From Clarkia xantiana subsp. parviflora (lineage: Eukaryota; Streptophyta; Magnoliopsida; Myrtales; Onagraceae), in the NCBI GenBank assembly GCA_036873135.1, contig JAPTYO010000002.1, forward strand, positions 21,292,452 through 21,356,451: a DNA stretch of 64,000 bases. The letters run 5' to 3'. Positions within the stretch are counted from its first letter, which is position 1, and each line of letters starts with the position of its first letter. Made by a program: the position numbers and the translations under genes. The notes under the pieces were generated by a model. That model was given only the letters and a program-made list of their open reading frames with translations. It was not told the origin of the DNA and searched no databases. Below, piece by piece: positions 25,359 to 37,500 of this stretch.

Positions 25359-26160
25359 TTGGAAATATTGAGGGTAAATATATAAATTTACAAAGTCCGA
25401 GAACCAAAATGTAATATTCTAAAATTCAAAGACTAAAATGCAATTAGTCAAATTTCAGTTACTTACAAGTAATTACTCCAATTATCATGCAAGAAATATG
25501 CTAATTCGAAATTGTACGTAAAATCGACGCGAAAACGAATACGTATTTTTTATACTGAGACCCGTGCAGATCACGGTCTCCTTAAGACAATTTCGCCCCA
25601 CCTCACCCTCAGGTTATGCACAAGGTTTAATCACGGGGAGATCACCTCCCAGGATTCAACAGTGTCATCGAATCGAATCCAGCACGAAATTCGTTCAACC
25701 GAAATGAACCAATATATTAACTCAAACAAAGAACAGGAAATATGACGACAACGGCTAAAAAATAACTAAAAAGGTTGAACACGACATAAGTCAAAATCAA
25801 CCTAGGAAGAACTCTGCAATTTGTCAACACGAATAACAGGGGATGAGAAAAATATAACTTGGATTCCAAAATATGGATTCAGAAAAATATTTGATACTCA
25901 ACCAAAAGAAAGAGATCACATTTTTCATTGTGCTTTAAATTTGAGAAAGTTATATATGAGAGGAATGAAGATGATTTGGTGAAACTACTCAATGTGGTAC
26001 AAAATAAGCATGCATTTCCATTCACTCAAAAATGGGTTATCAATATGGGCTCTAATTTCTTTTGGGCTCAACAACATACTAGCTCAAATATTGTTTTAAA
26101 AAAAATAATAAAAAAACCCATGTCCAACATTTACCATCTATATTATCAAATTATGCTTTG
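25359..26160 (-). mobile_element. LTR-like repeat, inverted copy of 38690-39530
   Basis: Aligns as an inverted copy with 38690-39530 along its length: the TTGGAAATATTGAGGGTAAAT end, the GTGCAGATCACGGTCTCCTTA block, the CCTCCCAGGATTCAACAGTG block and the GATGTGGTACAAAAT block. The sizes, the shared TATA-like segment and the absence of coding suggest solo LTRs. The short open frames at 25512-25745 and 25928-26164 fall inside the repeat and are not genes. Confidence 0.65.
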
Positions 26161-26299
26161 GTAGCACTGATTGTTTAATTTACACCTTCGATGTTGTAAC
26201 ATGTTAAATTACCTTTTTGTTCTGCTCAGTTATGTTGCCCAAATGAATCTTTCAATAAGACATAGAAGTCACTTATTGATATAAATCAGTAAATTCTTT

Positions 26300-27366
26300 T
26301 GCAGATAGTCGTCAGGTAGCATCTCCATCAAATGTTCAGGGCAATAGAATAGAACATTCACAATGCGAGTAAGTTTTTCTATTAGTTTCTAGCTATTTGC
26401 TATCAGTGATGCCACTATATTCTTTGTGGTCATATTAAATTTTGCAGAAAATTGTTTCCATTCATTTGCTATGGTTGAATAGCCCCAAACTTTGCACTTT
26501 GGTTCTTCAAGGAGTTGTCTGTCAATTGGTTGCTTTGTCTCAGTCTCGTACCTCAAGAGTCAAGGGAAATTGTACATATACATTTAGTGACTTAAAGAAT
26601 ATAAACTAAACACATATACTACAAACGGAAACTTGGAGTAAAAATTGTGTTTTTCCATTTAATTTACTATATCCTCATCCTCAATCACTTTTTTCCGTAG
26701 AAAAGTTAACTACATCATCTGATTTGTTTTTGAATCTCACTAGGAATATTCACTATACCTTCTTACTTTGAGTATGAATGTAAAAAATGAAAAATTTGTT
26801 TGTTTTATTTTATTAGAGGATAATAGAACTTGACCAGAGTAGGCTTCTGTCGTAGTGAAAATTAGTGACAAATATAGAAAGGACACGTCTTTTTATGCTT
26901 TCTTTTATAAGGGGGTGATGATTCTTATAAGCATTATGTTTTTTTAATTTTGAGTTGTATATCATTCTCACGTATTTGATCATTTACTTAACTCTTTGTT
27001 GAGACTTAATTAAACGAATCTTTCTTTTTAATGAATTGTTTCTTTCCTCTATAGGATCAATGCCCCCGACTTTCATAATCTCTGTGCCTGATATGCTGTT
27101 ACTGGTAGATAATTTCTTCAGCTGGATCCTCTATCCTTTATTGTGTGATATATGCATGGGTTTATAGTTATTTGGTTGGACTACTAACTTCTGAGACTGA
27201 AGATAAATATTGAGACCACATTGGACATATGGTGGCTTAGGCTTTGGCAAGAGTCAGTCATCTGGGTGCACTCATTATCATTGCCCTTATTGTTCTGGTT
27301 TGTTAGTGGACCTTCTTTCCAAAATAATACTTATTTAACTTTTCAGATGTTGCACTCGTTACTTCT
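26300..27366 (+). other. CACTA interior with two possible orphan exons
   Basis: Two short stretches are bounded by good splice signals: about 26306-26370 (TTGCAG acceptor, CGA|GTAAGT donor) and about 27056-27105 (TATAG acceptor, CTG|GTAGAT donor). I do not recognise the peptides. They may be pieces of a captured host transcript or of a lost CACTA gene. Confidence 0.3.
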
Positions 27367-27374
27367 TTGAGAGA

Positions 27375-30300
27375 TAGGGCTGGCAATTCGTGCGGGCCGT
27401 GCGGGTTCGTGTCGTGCCAGACTCGTGTCGTGTTTTAAGAGATCGGCTCAAACACAGCCCGGTATAAAAAACGTGTTAGCTAAGTACAACACGAACACGA
27501 CACAAAAAAAACACGACACGACACGAAAATCAACACGATTAGCACAATATAAATTGATCAATTTTAAACCAAAATATAAAGATTACTTAACATAATAAGT
27601 TCAATCCAACCTCAACGAAATACTAGTGCAAACCAAACATAAAACACAAGTCTAAATAAAATCCAAACTGAACACAAGAAACACCAAAGGCACTCCAGCA
27701 ACGAACGCAATTGACTTTATTGCTCCGCTTTTTCTTGACATAATCTGAAACTTCAAGTTCTTCAAAACCTTCATTCATTTGCCAACTTCATATCCCTAAC
27801 AAGAATTGTAAAAGTGAATATATTAACAAATGACTTGAGAATTTTTACTATATTTCAATTTGAATCATGAAATAAAAAAGAGTTCCCCCTACCTGATTAG
27901 AAGGCACCTCCTCGGTTGATTCAAGAGCAGCTTCATCCAACAATTCCTTTTCAAGAAGAGCTAATTGTTCAAGAGCTGTAACACCAAATAGAATGAAAAT
28001 AAAATTAGCAGAACATATATTCTAAGTATTATCTAACTATTAGCATACTATAAATGACAAAGTATTACCTTTTTCTCCATAAATTCAATCATTAGCACAA
28101 ATAAGTGCTTATACAACATCCGGTTTAAGTGAACTGCGATATTCATCAATCACACGACCCCCTACGCTGAATGCAGATTCTGATGCAACTGTAGTTATTG
28201 AAACACACAATAGATCACGAGCCAAAGAAGCTAGAATAGGAAAACGAGCTACATGGGTACGCCAGTACTGCAGTATGTCCAATGGTTCATTCCTTTTCAT
28301 AGGAGCTTCATCTAAATAAATCTCTAGCTCAGATTTTTTTGTTGCAATGGACCTGACATGTTCATCATAATCCTGTATCAAAGGTAGAATTTCGAATTAG
28401 GATTATATAGTATAATTAAAACTTAACAACATGAGAAATTGAAAAAAAAAAGAACTAATTACCTTGTACAACTCATCTTCCACCGAAGTTATATCTAGTT
28501 GATCATTCTCACATGTAGAAGGCGGCATAGCAGCACAAGTCTGGCCATATTGTGACGCAAAAAGAATGGCATATTCACCAAAGAGAGCAGTCAACTTCTC
28601 ACGAACTTTCATCACATGGTTTGTCCATCAATACCATAGACCATGCGATAAGAAAACTCCAAAGCAGTTATTTTATGACGAGGATCCAACACTGAAGCTA
28701 TGGCTAAAGTAGTGTTAAATGATGCCCAATACTTCTCAAACTTACTCTTCATCTTGACAGCCATTTTCCTCATGTAGTCAGCAACAACACTTTGACAATT
28801 TTTTAATATTGTCACATATATTGCAACCACCTTAGGAAAGAATAAATTGGCAGTAGGATATTTCGTGCCAGAAAACAAACAAGCCAGTTCATAAAAAGCT
28901 CCCAAAAAGTTGCATATGCTCTCAACTTTTTTCCATTCAAACTCAGAAGGAGAACTATCATAACATGGATAAACCAATTCCAACTCACGAAATGCATTTT
29001 TTATAATAAACAGCATTCGTAAGCATAAGGAAATTCGAGTTCCATCTTGTTGGAACATCCTGTCTCAGACCCTTTTTAGCATCTAAATTCAAGCTGTGTA
29101 GCACCTCAAGAAATTTTGTTTTTCTCACCTGGGAGCCTTTGGCATACTTGACGCTATCTCTAATTTTTGAGACAACCTCATCAATATCCTTCAAGCCCTC
29201 TTGCACTATCAAGTTTAAAATATGTGCACAACACCGCATATGAAAATGGCTACCTTCAGAAGCAAGCGAACCTCTATTGTTTAACCTTTTTTTCAGCTGC
29301 TCAATACAAACATCATTCACAGAGGCATTATCCAAACTCAAAGATGCAACTTTATCTTGTATACCCCAATCAATGAAAAGAGGGTAGATTTTTTCAGCTA
29401 ATGCAATCCCTGTATGTGGAGGTGGAATAACTGAGTAGTTTAAGAGATACTTCTGCAAGTTCCAATCATTATCAATAAAATGAGCAGTAAGAGATATGTA
29501 GTCATCTGTTTTAATAGAAGTCCATAAGTCAGATGTAAAACTAATTCTTCCTGGAGCCAATCTCAAGATGCTTTTAACAATTACTTTTTGTGAGTTGTAT
29601 ATCTTCAAAACATCTGCTTTTGCTGTATTTCTACTTATAGTTTCAACATCCTCCCTAAGGTAGCTAAAAATAGCTCTGATACCTTCATACTCAACAAAAT
29701 TAAAGGGCAGGTCATGCATGATAAATGCTGTAGCAACCAATTCCCTAAATTTTTTAGGATCATATGTGCTCCTAGACAAAGACATTCTTCCTTTATCCGA
29801 AGATAAAATCATATGTGCAACAACTCGAGTATCATTCCTAAAGCAAACTTCCATATGTCGCAATAAAGCACCAGATCCATTTTTACTACCACATCGATAT
29901 ATTGTACCACAGAAATCAAAGTTACACCTTTCTACCTTGTCGTTGCTCAAAAGGAATCTTTGTAAACTTCTTCCACAACTTGGATTTTCCTTTCCCTTTC
30001 TTTCCTGCAACTTGAGAATTGACCTTAGCTTTACCCTTGGACTTCTTGCGTTTGGAACTTTCAGCTTCAATCATCTTAGCAATCATTTCTTCTTCCACAT
30101 CAACTTCAATGTCATTCATCCGATCATCGTCGCAATTCACTTGGAGTGGGCCATCCATCTGCATTTATATCTCCATCTACTGCAATCAAAACACAAAAAT
30201 CATAACATTACCAAACTAAAATGTAGAATAAATGCTAGTATAGAATCGCATATGGGTAAGAGAAGAAAAGTATGAAAATTAAGTTTTAGGGTATATATAC

Positions 30301-30938
30301 TTACATATGCAAGTGTGGTTGATCTTTGACTCTGAAAAACGAGTTTGTACTCTCTATGGCTCCTTGAAGAATTGAAGAGCGTTGTTTTTTTGTCTTCACC
30401 ATACATAGGGGTTTTATAGACAGAAGAAAGGGGGAAATCAGCAAATTGTAGAATACTAAGAGTCTAAGAGACAGAATTGATCATGATTCACGACTGAGAG
30501 AGTAATTTCGAGAATTGAGATGAATTGATGCATATGTGGGTGACGATTCAGTTTTCAATGGCATTAAAGGAAGGAAGGAAGACAAATCGCACTTGCTAGG
30601 GTTTAGGGCACGCGCACGCCGCACAACTTAATTTGGAAAGTTGGAAATGTGACAACGTCTTGTACTAAGGCTTAAGGCTTCTCAGTTAATGGGCCTTTTT
30701 TTTTGTAAACAGTTAATGGACCTTGTACTAGGCTACTTGATATAATATAATTATATAAATCGTGTTATCGTGTCGGGCCGTGTCACCGATATAAAACACG
30801 AACACGACACAAAATAACTTGACACGATCGGGCACGACACGATTTTTAGCACGACACAGAAATGATTGACCCAAGCCCGTAATTTTTCGTGTCGTGATCG
30901 TGTCGGCCCATCTTGCCGGGCCCAAATTGCCAGCCCTA
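27375..30938 (-). mobile_element. hAT transposon with a coding but broken transposase
   Basis: Inverted ends TAGGGCTGGCAATT at both sides and a perfect 8-bp TSD TTGAGAGA (27367-27374, 30939-30946), inserted in the CACTA interior. Both subterminal regions contain many ACACGA/CGTGTCG motifs, likely transposase-binding sites. One minus-strand gene fills the centre. Confidence 0.95.
28080..30164 (-). pseudogene. hAT transposase (BED zinc finger, RICESLEEPER type)
   Basis: Domains in order on the minus strand: a lysine-rich leader and BED finger (LWKKFTKIP ... CNFDFCG ... LLRHMEVC, about 30010-29860); the catalytic RNase-H-like fold with SFTSDLWTS, LDNASVND, CCAHILNLIVQEGL and RWNSNFLML (to about 29010); GTKYPTANLFFPKV; and the C-terminal dimerisation domain (DILQYWRTH, ASESAFSVGGRVID, 28381-28109) after an intron (28382 to about 28460). 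Breaks: frameshifts near 29945 (inside the BED finger), near 29000 (an A-run) and near 28612; a TAA after KPDVV; and a later TGA in the tail. It cannot make active transposase. Confidence 0.93.
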
Positions 30939-31295
30939 TTGAGAGATGAATCTACTAAGCTATGAGTCAGTCGCTTGTCCAAAAAATGAGTTTTAATACC
31001 TTGTCTCAACCATTTGCAACTCGACAATCTCTTCTACTGTCGTAGTTTCGGTAATCTTTTGAGCTTTTTCGATTTCGAGTAATCCTTTTTTATCCTTCAT
31101 TTGATTCATGCATTGATGCATATTGATTTATAGCTTGTGGTTCTTTATACTTTTTTGCTTAACTTGACTAGTACGCTCTTCCATGAAAAAAAAACTAGTA
31201 GAGTTCTTTATATAACCTTGTATTCATAAGTTGAACAATCCTTTCTGCCATTTTGAGGGAAATGATTGTGTATAAGGCATATTTAACTGTTACAG

Positions 31296-31452
31296 GTTCC
31301 TGGAACTGAAGAAAAGTCAAGCACAAACTTGTGCATCTTGATCAAAACGTCTAGAAAGGGACTGATGGAGCAAGACTTGAGTAAATTGGATGTGACAAAG
31401 TTGCGTTCAATTTCTCCTGAAGTAATATCTCGGCAAGCCACCATAAGTATTG
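31296..31452 (+). pseudogene. Captured exon of eIF2-gamma
   Basis: An exon bounded by TTACAG (acceptor) and ATTG|GTACAT (donor) encodes SRKGLMEQDLSKLDVTKL, then SPEVISRQATISIG. This is the N-terminus of plant translation initiation factor 2 subunit gamma, ending just before its GTP-binding G1 loop. The codon at the family's start position (31347-31349) is ACG in place of ATG; what precedes it would be 5' UTR. None of the following GTPase exons is present. It lies inside the CACTA element, so it is a transposon-captured fragment. Confidence 0.85.
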
Positions 31453-32308
31453 GTACATATTTTGACCTTAAAGGTTACACATTGTAGTTTTGGATTTCAG
31501 TTCTTATGTAATTAATGAGTTTTTCTTGGCTTGTCTTGTTGATCATATATGTTCTTGAGACATTAAAATAGCAGCATCACTATAGAACTCTCAAATAGAC
31601 TGTTCCAAGTTGTATACTCCGGTAGTGGTTAATGGAGTATGTTGTAGATGCTAGAATGATATATATTTATATAATAGATAGATTGATTGAATTGATGTAA
31701 TCTTTTGTTATATAAGAGAATTGTAAAATAAATACTATTTAACATACTATTATTATGATTTATTCTGTTAATCATCTAAATTTTTTTAAATCTTATTTGG
31801 TCAAAAAAAGATATTGCCGACGAGGAATCCGTCGGCAACACACATTGTGGTCAGCTAGAATCGGCCCGTAAGGCTTTGCCGACGATCCGATTATGTCGTT
31901 AAATGTCATTTGCCGACAACAATTAAGTTATCGGCTAAATTCTTTTATCGACGAAATAAATCCGTCGCAAATGTATTTACGGACTGACAAAAAATTGTTT
32001 TACCTACGACCTTTTTTGCCCACATTTTGTTGGTAAAAAAATTTGCAGACAGTGGTAGCGCCGATAGAACTTTTCCCCGAAGAAAACTCACTTTTACCGG
32101 CGAAAAATGGTTTCACAGACGAGATTTTGACTTTTACTGACGAAAAATTTCGTTGGTAAAAGCTGAACCTCCAGTAGTGTTAGGTTGATGTACTGGTTGT
32201 ACGGATTTTACGTTTTTGAACCTGATGCAGAATGGATGTACTGATTTTACGTTCCCAAACTGATGAGTAAAACCCTTTGAGATTGTTTGGTGTATTGTAA
32301 CTACTAAG

Positions 32309-33702
32309 CAGGGGCGGACCTAGGTAGAGCCGAGGGTGTGCAGTCGCACCCGCTCAACTTTGTATAATTTTTATAAATTTAGTGTATATATTATTCAGTG
32401 CGTTAATTTTGCAGCCTCTCAAAAAATGAATGTTGCACCCTCTCAAAAAATGAAATGTTGCACCCTTGACCCCTCGCTTAAATATAAAAGTGGTGAAACA
32501 TTAAATAAAAATAAAAACATTACGAATAGATATTACATATTACTATTTACCATAAAATGTATGTAGAAGTATATACCTAAAAAAACTATATCTATATCTA
32601 ACTAGTTAGGTAACAAGATATATGTAGAAAAAATAATAATAATACATGTAATAGTAATTATCAAATAAGATGGTGCAAGTTCATATCAAAGAGCAGAAGC
32701 AAATAGACTCTTAGAATCCCTACAATCATTTGAATTTATTTTCACATTGCATTTGATAAAGACCGTTTTAGGGATAACAAACGAATTGTCACAAGCTTTG
32801 CAGAGGAAAGATCAAGATATTGTTAATGCGATAAGGATGGTTGATGCTTCTAAGGAACGCTTGCAGGTCATGAGAGATGAAGGATGAGATGCTTTACTGA
32901 TTGAAGTCTCCTTATTTTGTAAGGAACATGATATTAATGTTCCTAACATGAATGAATTATTTATATCTAAGGGGAGACGAAGACGTGAAGCTCAACAAAT
33001 GCTTAATTTGGATCGATATCGCGCAGGTTCGTTCTATGTTGTTCTTGATAGGCAACTCCAAGAGTTAAATGCTCGATTTAATGAGGTGAGTACATAGTTG
33101 CTTATTTGTGTGGCATGTTTCAGTCCGGAGAATAACTTTTCAGCATTTGACAATGAAAAGTTGATACGTCTTGCTCATTTTTATCCGTGTGAATTCTCTC
33201 GGATTGAGTTGATGACACTTGATAATCAACTTCAGGCGTACATTGTTGAGGTACGAAATAGTGACGACTTTTCAAGGATAACATCGATCTCTACCTTGGC
33301 AGAGAAGCTAGTTGTCACGAAGAGAAGTATGTGCTATCCTCTGGTTTATTTGCAATTGAAATTGGCGTTACTTTTACACGTGGCTACTGCAACAGTAGAA
33401 AAAGCTTTCCCCGCTATGAAATTTGTGAAAACAAGACTTTGAAACCGAATGGGGGATGATTTCATGAGTGATTGTTTAGTGACTTTCATTGAGAAAGATG
33501 TATTTGACTCCATTGATAATGAATCTGTTATGTTACATTTTCAAAGTATGAAAACTCGTAGGGGAATATTGTAATTAGTTTGTGTTTTACCTTAATGAAT
33601 CTAATTTATGTATTGACTTTTTATTTATTATTACTACTTATATGCAATATTTTCTTTTAAAAAAATCGATCAATCATGCACCCCCTAGTCCCGGGTCCGC
33701 CA
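32309..33702 (+). mobile_element. ZMYM1-type hAT element, decayed
   Basis: The left end CAGGGGCGGACCTAGG and right end (inverted) GGCGGACCCGGGACTAGG are the termini known from hAT elements encoding TTF/ZMYM1-like transposases. An imperfect 8-bp TSD (CTACTAAG / GTATTAAG) flanks it. The 5' half of the gene is missing. Confidence 0.75.
32655..33574 (+). pseudogene. ZMYM1-like hAT transposase, C-terminal half
   Basis: One continuous plus frame, interrupted only by stops, keeps family blocks: ANRLLESLQSFEF, ALQRKDQDIVNAI, VPNMNELF, GRRRREAQ, ELNARFNE, LLICVACFSPENNF, ATVEKAFPAMKFVKTRL, then NRMGDDFMSDCLV, IEKDVFDSIDN and MKTRRGIL before TAA. In-frame stops: TGA at 32887-32889 (after RDEG), TAG at about 33097 (after EVST) and TGA at about 33440 (after KTRL). 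TTF finger and catalytic N-terminal part are absent. Confidence 0.85.
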
Positions 33703-33781
33703 GTATTAAGGTAATATTATGATTTTTTTACTAAAGAACCAATCTATATGCCATCTAAACACAAAAATAACGAATAAAAAG

Positions 33782-34149
33782 TTTAATTCACCAATTTATC
33801 AGCATTCTTGACTCCCATTCGTGAACGGCGTCATACATGATTCTCATTCGCGTCACTTACTCGATTAATTTTTATAAACGATAAAATTGCAACAAAGATA
33901 CTCGAATCGTATTCACGTACTTTTTTGTTTTTGTTTTTTAAACACTAGATTCTAACTAAAATTAATTTTTTTTTTAAATAAAATGATGAAACAAAGGTAG
34001 GAATCGGAGTCGATTCGAATACTCTTATTACAATTATTTTTTTAAAAGTTAATCACGTTAATTAATTTTAATCGAGCAAGGGACGCAAATAAGAATATGA
34101 TCCGTACGCGAATGAGAGTTAAGAATGTCAGTAAATTAGTGAACCAAAC
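33782..34149. repeat. MITE-like element with long inverted ends
   Basis: About 50 bp at each end are inverted copies: GTTTAATTCACCAATTTAT on the left against GTTTGGTTCACTAATTTAC on the inverted right, continuing through CAGCATTCTTGACTC and CATTCG. AT-rich centre, no coding. Target duplication not resolved; superfamily unassigned. Confidence 0.65.
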
Positions 34150-34544
34150 CCCGTATCTATTATTTTTACTAGATACCTGCGCGCACGCGCGTGCACGTTG
34201 TCTTCGTTAGAATATTACAATAACATGATCACACTAACTCCATGATAATACAAGAGTATGATCGAATCGACTCGGTAGAAGATACAAGAGTAGAACATTA
34301 TTAAAAAAAATTAACTTAAATTATGTAATATAATATTATATATTAAAAAAATAAAATAAAAATTGTTCAAAATAAAACCAAATTCTTGAGAGACCAAACT
34401 CGTATTCGTTATTATAATAAATTAGAATATTACCAAACTTCGTATCCATTTTTTTTATACTTAAGTTGGATAGAGTGATTATTTAGGCGAAATATTCTAT
34501 ATTATGTGAAAGGGTAGTTAGATAGATTACATGTAATTTTTTTA
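34150..34544. other. AT-rich spacer
   Basis: No gene or element recognised; lies between the MITE-like repeat and the LINE. Confidence 0.5.
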
Positions 34545-34554
34545 TTGAGTATTT

Positions 34555-37500
34555 TTTTTTTTTGGCCAAATGAGTAATCTTATTCATACGAAACCAAGAA
34601 ACAAAAGTCAAGGCGGATTACATAATCGGTCTTTCTGAATAAAAGAGAAAAGAGAGGGCGGGGGTTCGAAAACCCAATTATCTAAGCACGACCTCTTTCT
34701 AGCTTGGATGGCAATCCAATTAGCAAATTCATTAGCTTTCCGTGAAATCATATTCCAACGTATTATCGGAACTTCTTCCGCCAACTTGCATATCTTGTCC
34801 ACGAGAAATTTTATACGCCAATTGCACGCATGACCCGGTTGAGAAACTGCTTCGATGGCTTCTTTCGAATCCGATTCAATAACAATATGTGTCCACCCTT
34901 CTTGTATCGCTAGTCGAAGGGCTTCATGGATAGCATATACTTCCAGGACGAGAGCTCCTTGTCTAGGTGAGGATCGGTTGAGTCCACCTATTACTTGACT
35001 CCATCTATCTCTAGCCACGACTCCAATACCACCTGTTTTTGTCCGCTCTTCCCATGATGCGTCGCAATTGATTTTGATGACCCCGTCTTCCGGAGCGCGC
35101 CATGTTGTCAATTCAGGACTTGTCGCTTGCTTCGTGGCATTTGGCATCAGTAGTTGTGATCGACATCCCCAAAATTCCATGTGGGTATTTCTTGCTTGAT
35201 CGGTTGTTCTTATCGGGTTTGGTGACTCATTTTCGTGCATTGCTCGACATCGCTCCTTCCAAATTAACCACGAAACGAGCCCCACAATGGACCACCTCTC
35301 TTCATACTCTTTCTTTGACAGCCCTTCCCCCTTTCTAAACTGTGCAAACCACTCCTTCATTGTAATCAAGTGAGGGTCATGGTACCGAGTGTTGAGCATA
35401 GCAAACCAGACCGGTGTAGTCCAGGAACAGCCAAACAACATATGCTCTAGAGTCTCCTCATTGTCGCAGAAGGGACATTGTGCGTTAATGTTCACTCCCC
35501 GACGATTTAGTTCATGTTTCACCGCTAGAGCTCCCGAGTTAAGACGCCACATAAACGATCTTACCTTTGGTAGTGTTTTCATGGCCCACATTTCCTTCCA
35601 TCGAGTGTCGGTGCGATTTTCGGTCTCCACCCCTTGGTCGCGCATCTCGATAGCTCGTCGATACACCGACTTCACCGTTACCTCACCCGATTTGCTATGT
35701 GGCCATATAATCTTGTCATCACCTTGAGCCTCATTTACGTGAACGTTAGAGATTGCCCTCTTCTCCTCATGTGTGAGAGCATGTTGGATGCTGGAGGTGT
35801 CTGGATGAGCATTCCCTGGATGTAGCAATAATGACACCTTCTTCCCAGCTAAAGTAGCTAGGTGTGTGTCTTCATGTAGTCTGTAGTTGCTCAACTCAGG
35901 AATCCACGGGTCTTGCAAAATGTTTACCCTTAAGCCATTACCGATTAGCCAAATACCATTCTCCATTAGAACATCACGTCCCGCTAGTAAACTTGTCCAC
36001 GCCCAAGAAGCTCGCCCGCCCTTTGTAGCATAACGAAAGTCACGATAAGGGAAGTATATGCCTTTTAATGTACGTACCCAATGAGCCCCTGGATTTTGAT
36101 CGAGCCTCCAAGCCATTTTTGTAAGGAGGGCCATGTTAAAAATTTGAAGCTCTTTAAATCCAAGCCCTCCTAGCACTTTCAGTTTGGTTAGATGGTCCCA
36201 TTTTCTCCAATGGATCTTTCTTTCTCCCTCCTTTTGACCCCACCAAAATCGTGCGATCATAGCATTTATCTTCGTGCACCATGTTTTTGGTAGAAGGAAT
36301 AAGCTCATTGTGAACGTTGGGATTGCGGTAATTACCGCCTTTATGAGTACCTCCCTTCCTGCATTATTTAGGAGCAAAGATTTCCACCAATTAATCTTAT
36401 TTAGAATACGATCTTTAAGAAATCCTAGTGCTTCCCTTTTTGATCGACCCCATATGGTTGGCAATCCAAGTTACTTGCCCGGGTTTTGGACCTTCCTTAT
36501 GCCAACCGCTTGCTCGATTGCCCTCTTTGTTCGATTCGCCACGTTCTTCCCAAAATATAGGTTGGATTTGCCTAGATTAATCCGCTGCCCCGATGCATCA
36601 CAATATCGTCCAAGGATATGAGTAAGTCGGGTAATATTACCTGTCGTCGCTCTCATGAAGAACAAAGCATCGTCCGCAAAGAAAAGGTGATGTGTAGCCG
36701 GGCAGCTGCGTTTAACTTTAATGCCTTGAATACTTCCTTCATCAACGGCCCTTGTTACATTTCTCGATAATACGTCCGCCACAAGAATAAAGAGGTAAGG
36801 CGAGAGTGGGTCACCTTGGCGAATGCCTCTAGTGGGAACGATGGTGGGAGATCTCTTTCCATTGATAAGAATTTGATACGAGACCGTTGAGATGCATGCA
36901 TAAATCCATTGAATCCATTTGGGGTGAAAACCTAGCTTGATCATCACTGCCTTCAAAAAGTCCCACTCTGTTCGGTCATATGCTTTCTGCATGTCGAGTT
37001 TTATCGCACATTCCTCCAACTTCGTGCTTGACTGATTGCGTAGGTAATGGAACATCTCATGCGCCACAATGATATTGTCTTGAATAAGACGGCCTGCGAC
37101 GAAAGCACTTTGGAACGGAGAAATTATATCCGAAAGATAAGGTTTCAATCTATTCGTCAACACTTTCGAAATAATTTTGTAACCAAAGTTGCACAAGCTA
37201 ATTGGCCTAAAATGGCTAGGTGTGATAGGGTTAGGCACTTTAGGAATTAAAGCAATATCAGTGTGGCCTAGATGGGATGAGAGTGTACCTGATGCGAGAA
37301 AGGATTTGATCATTGTGAAGACGTCTTTGCCCACCACATCCCAATACCTTTGGAAGAAAAGTCCTGGATACCCGTCCGGTCCCGGAGCCTTTGAGCCGCC
37401 AAGTTGAAATGTCGCAGTCTTAACTTCTTCATATGTCACGGGCCGAACCAGCTCATTATTTGTTTCCGGTGGAATCATGTTAGGCACTACATTTAAGACA

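Larger units (their letters stand above)
24470..32179. mobile_element. CACTA (EnSpm) element, non-autonomous, gene-carrying
   Basis: Ends CACTATTGGAAAT (24470) and, inverted, CACTACTGGAGGT (to 32179), with the 3-bp TSD TTA expected of CACTA elements (24467-24469, 32180-32182). Subterminal repeats built on GCCGACGA / CGTCGGCAA fill about 24500-24900 and 31800-32160. No CACTA transposase is visible. The interior holds an LTR-like insert (25359-26160), a hAT element (27375-30938) and an exon of eIF2-gamma (31296-31452). Confidence 0.85.

Noticed and set aside
25928..26164. Plus-strand 78-codon frame (KWVINMGSNFFWAQ) as a CACTA gene exon
   Set aside because: The stretch aligns with the non-coding inverted repeat at 38690-39530, so it is part of an LTR-like element.
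34608..36464. Separate RNase H gene distinct from the upstream RT frame
   Set aside because: Both are in the same frame, separated only by a TAA; they are one LINE ORF2.
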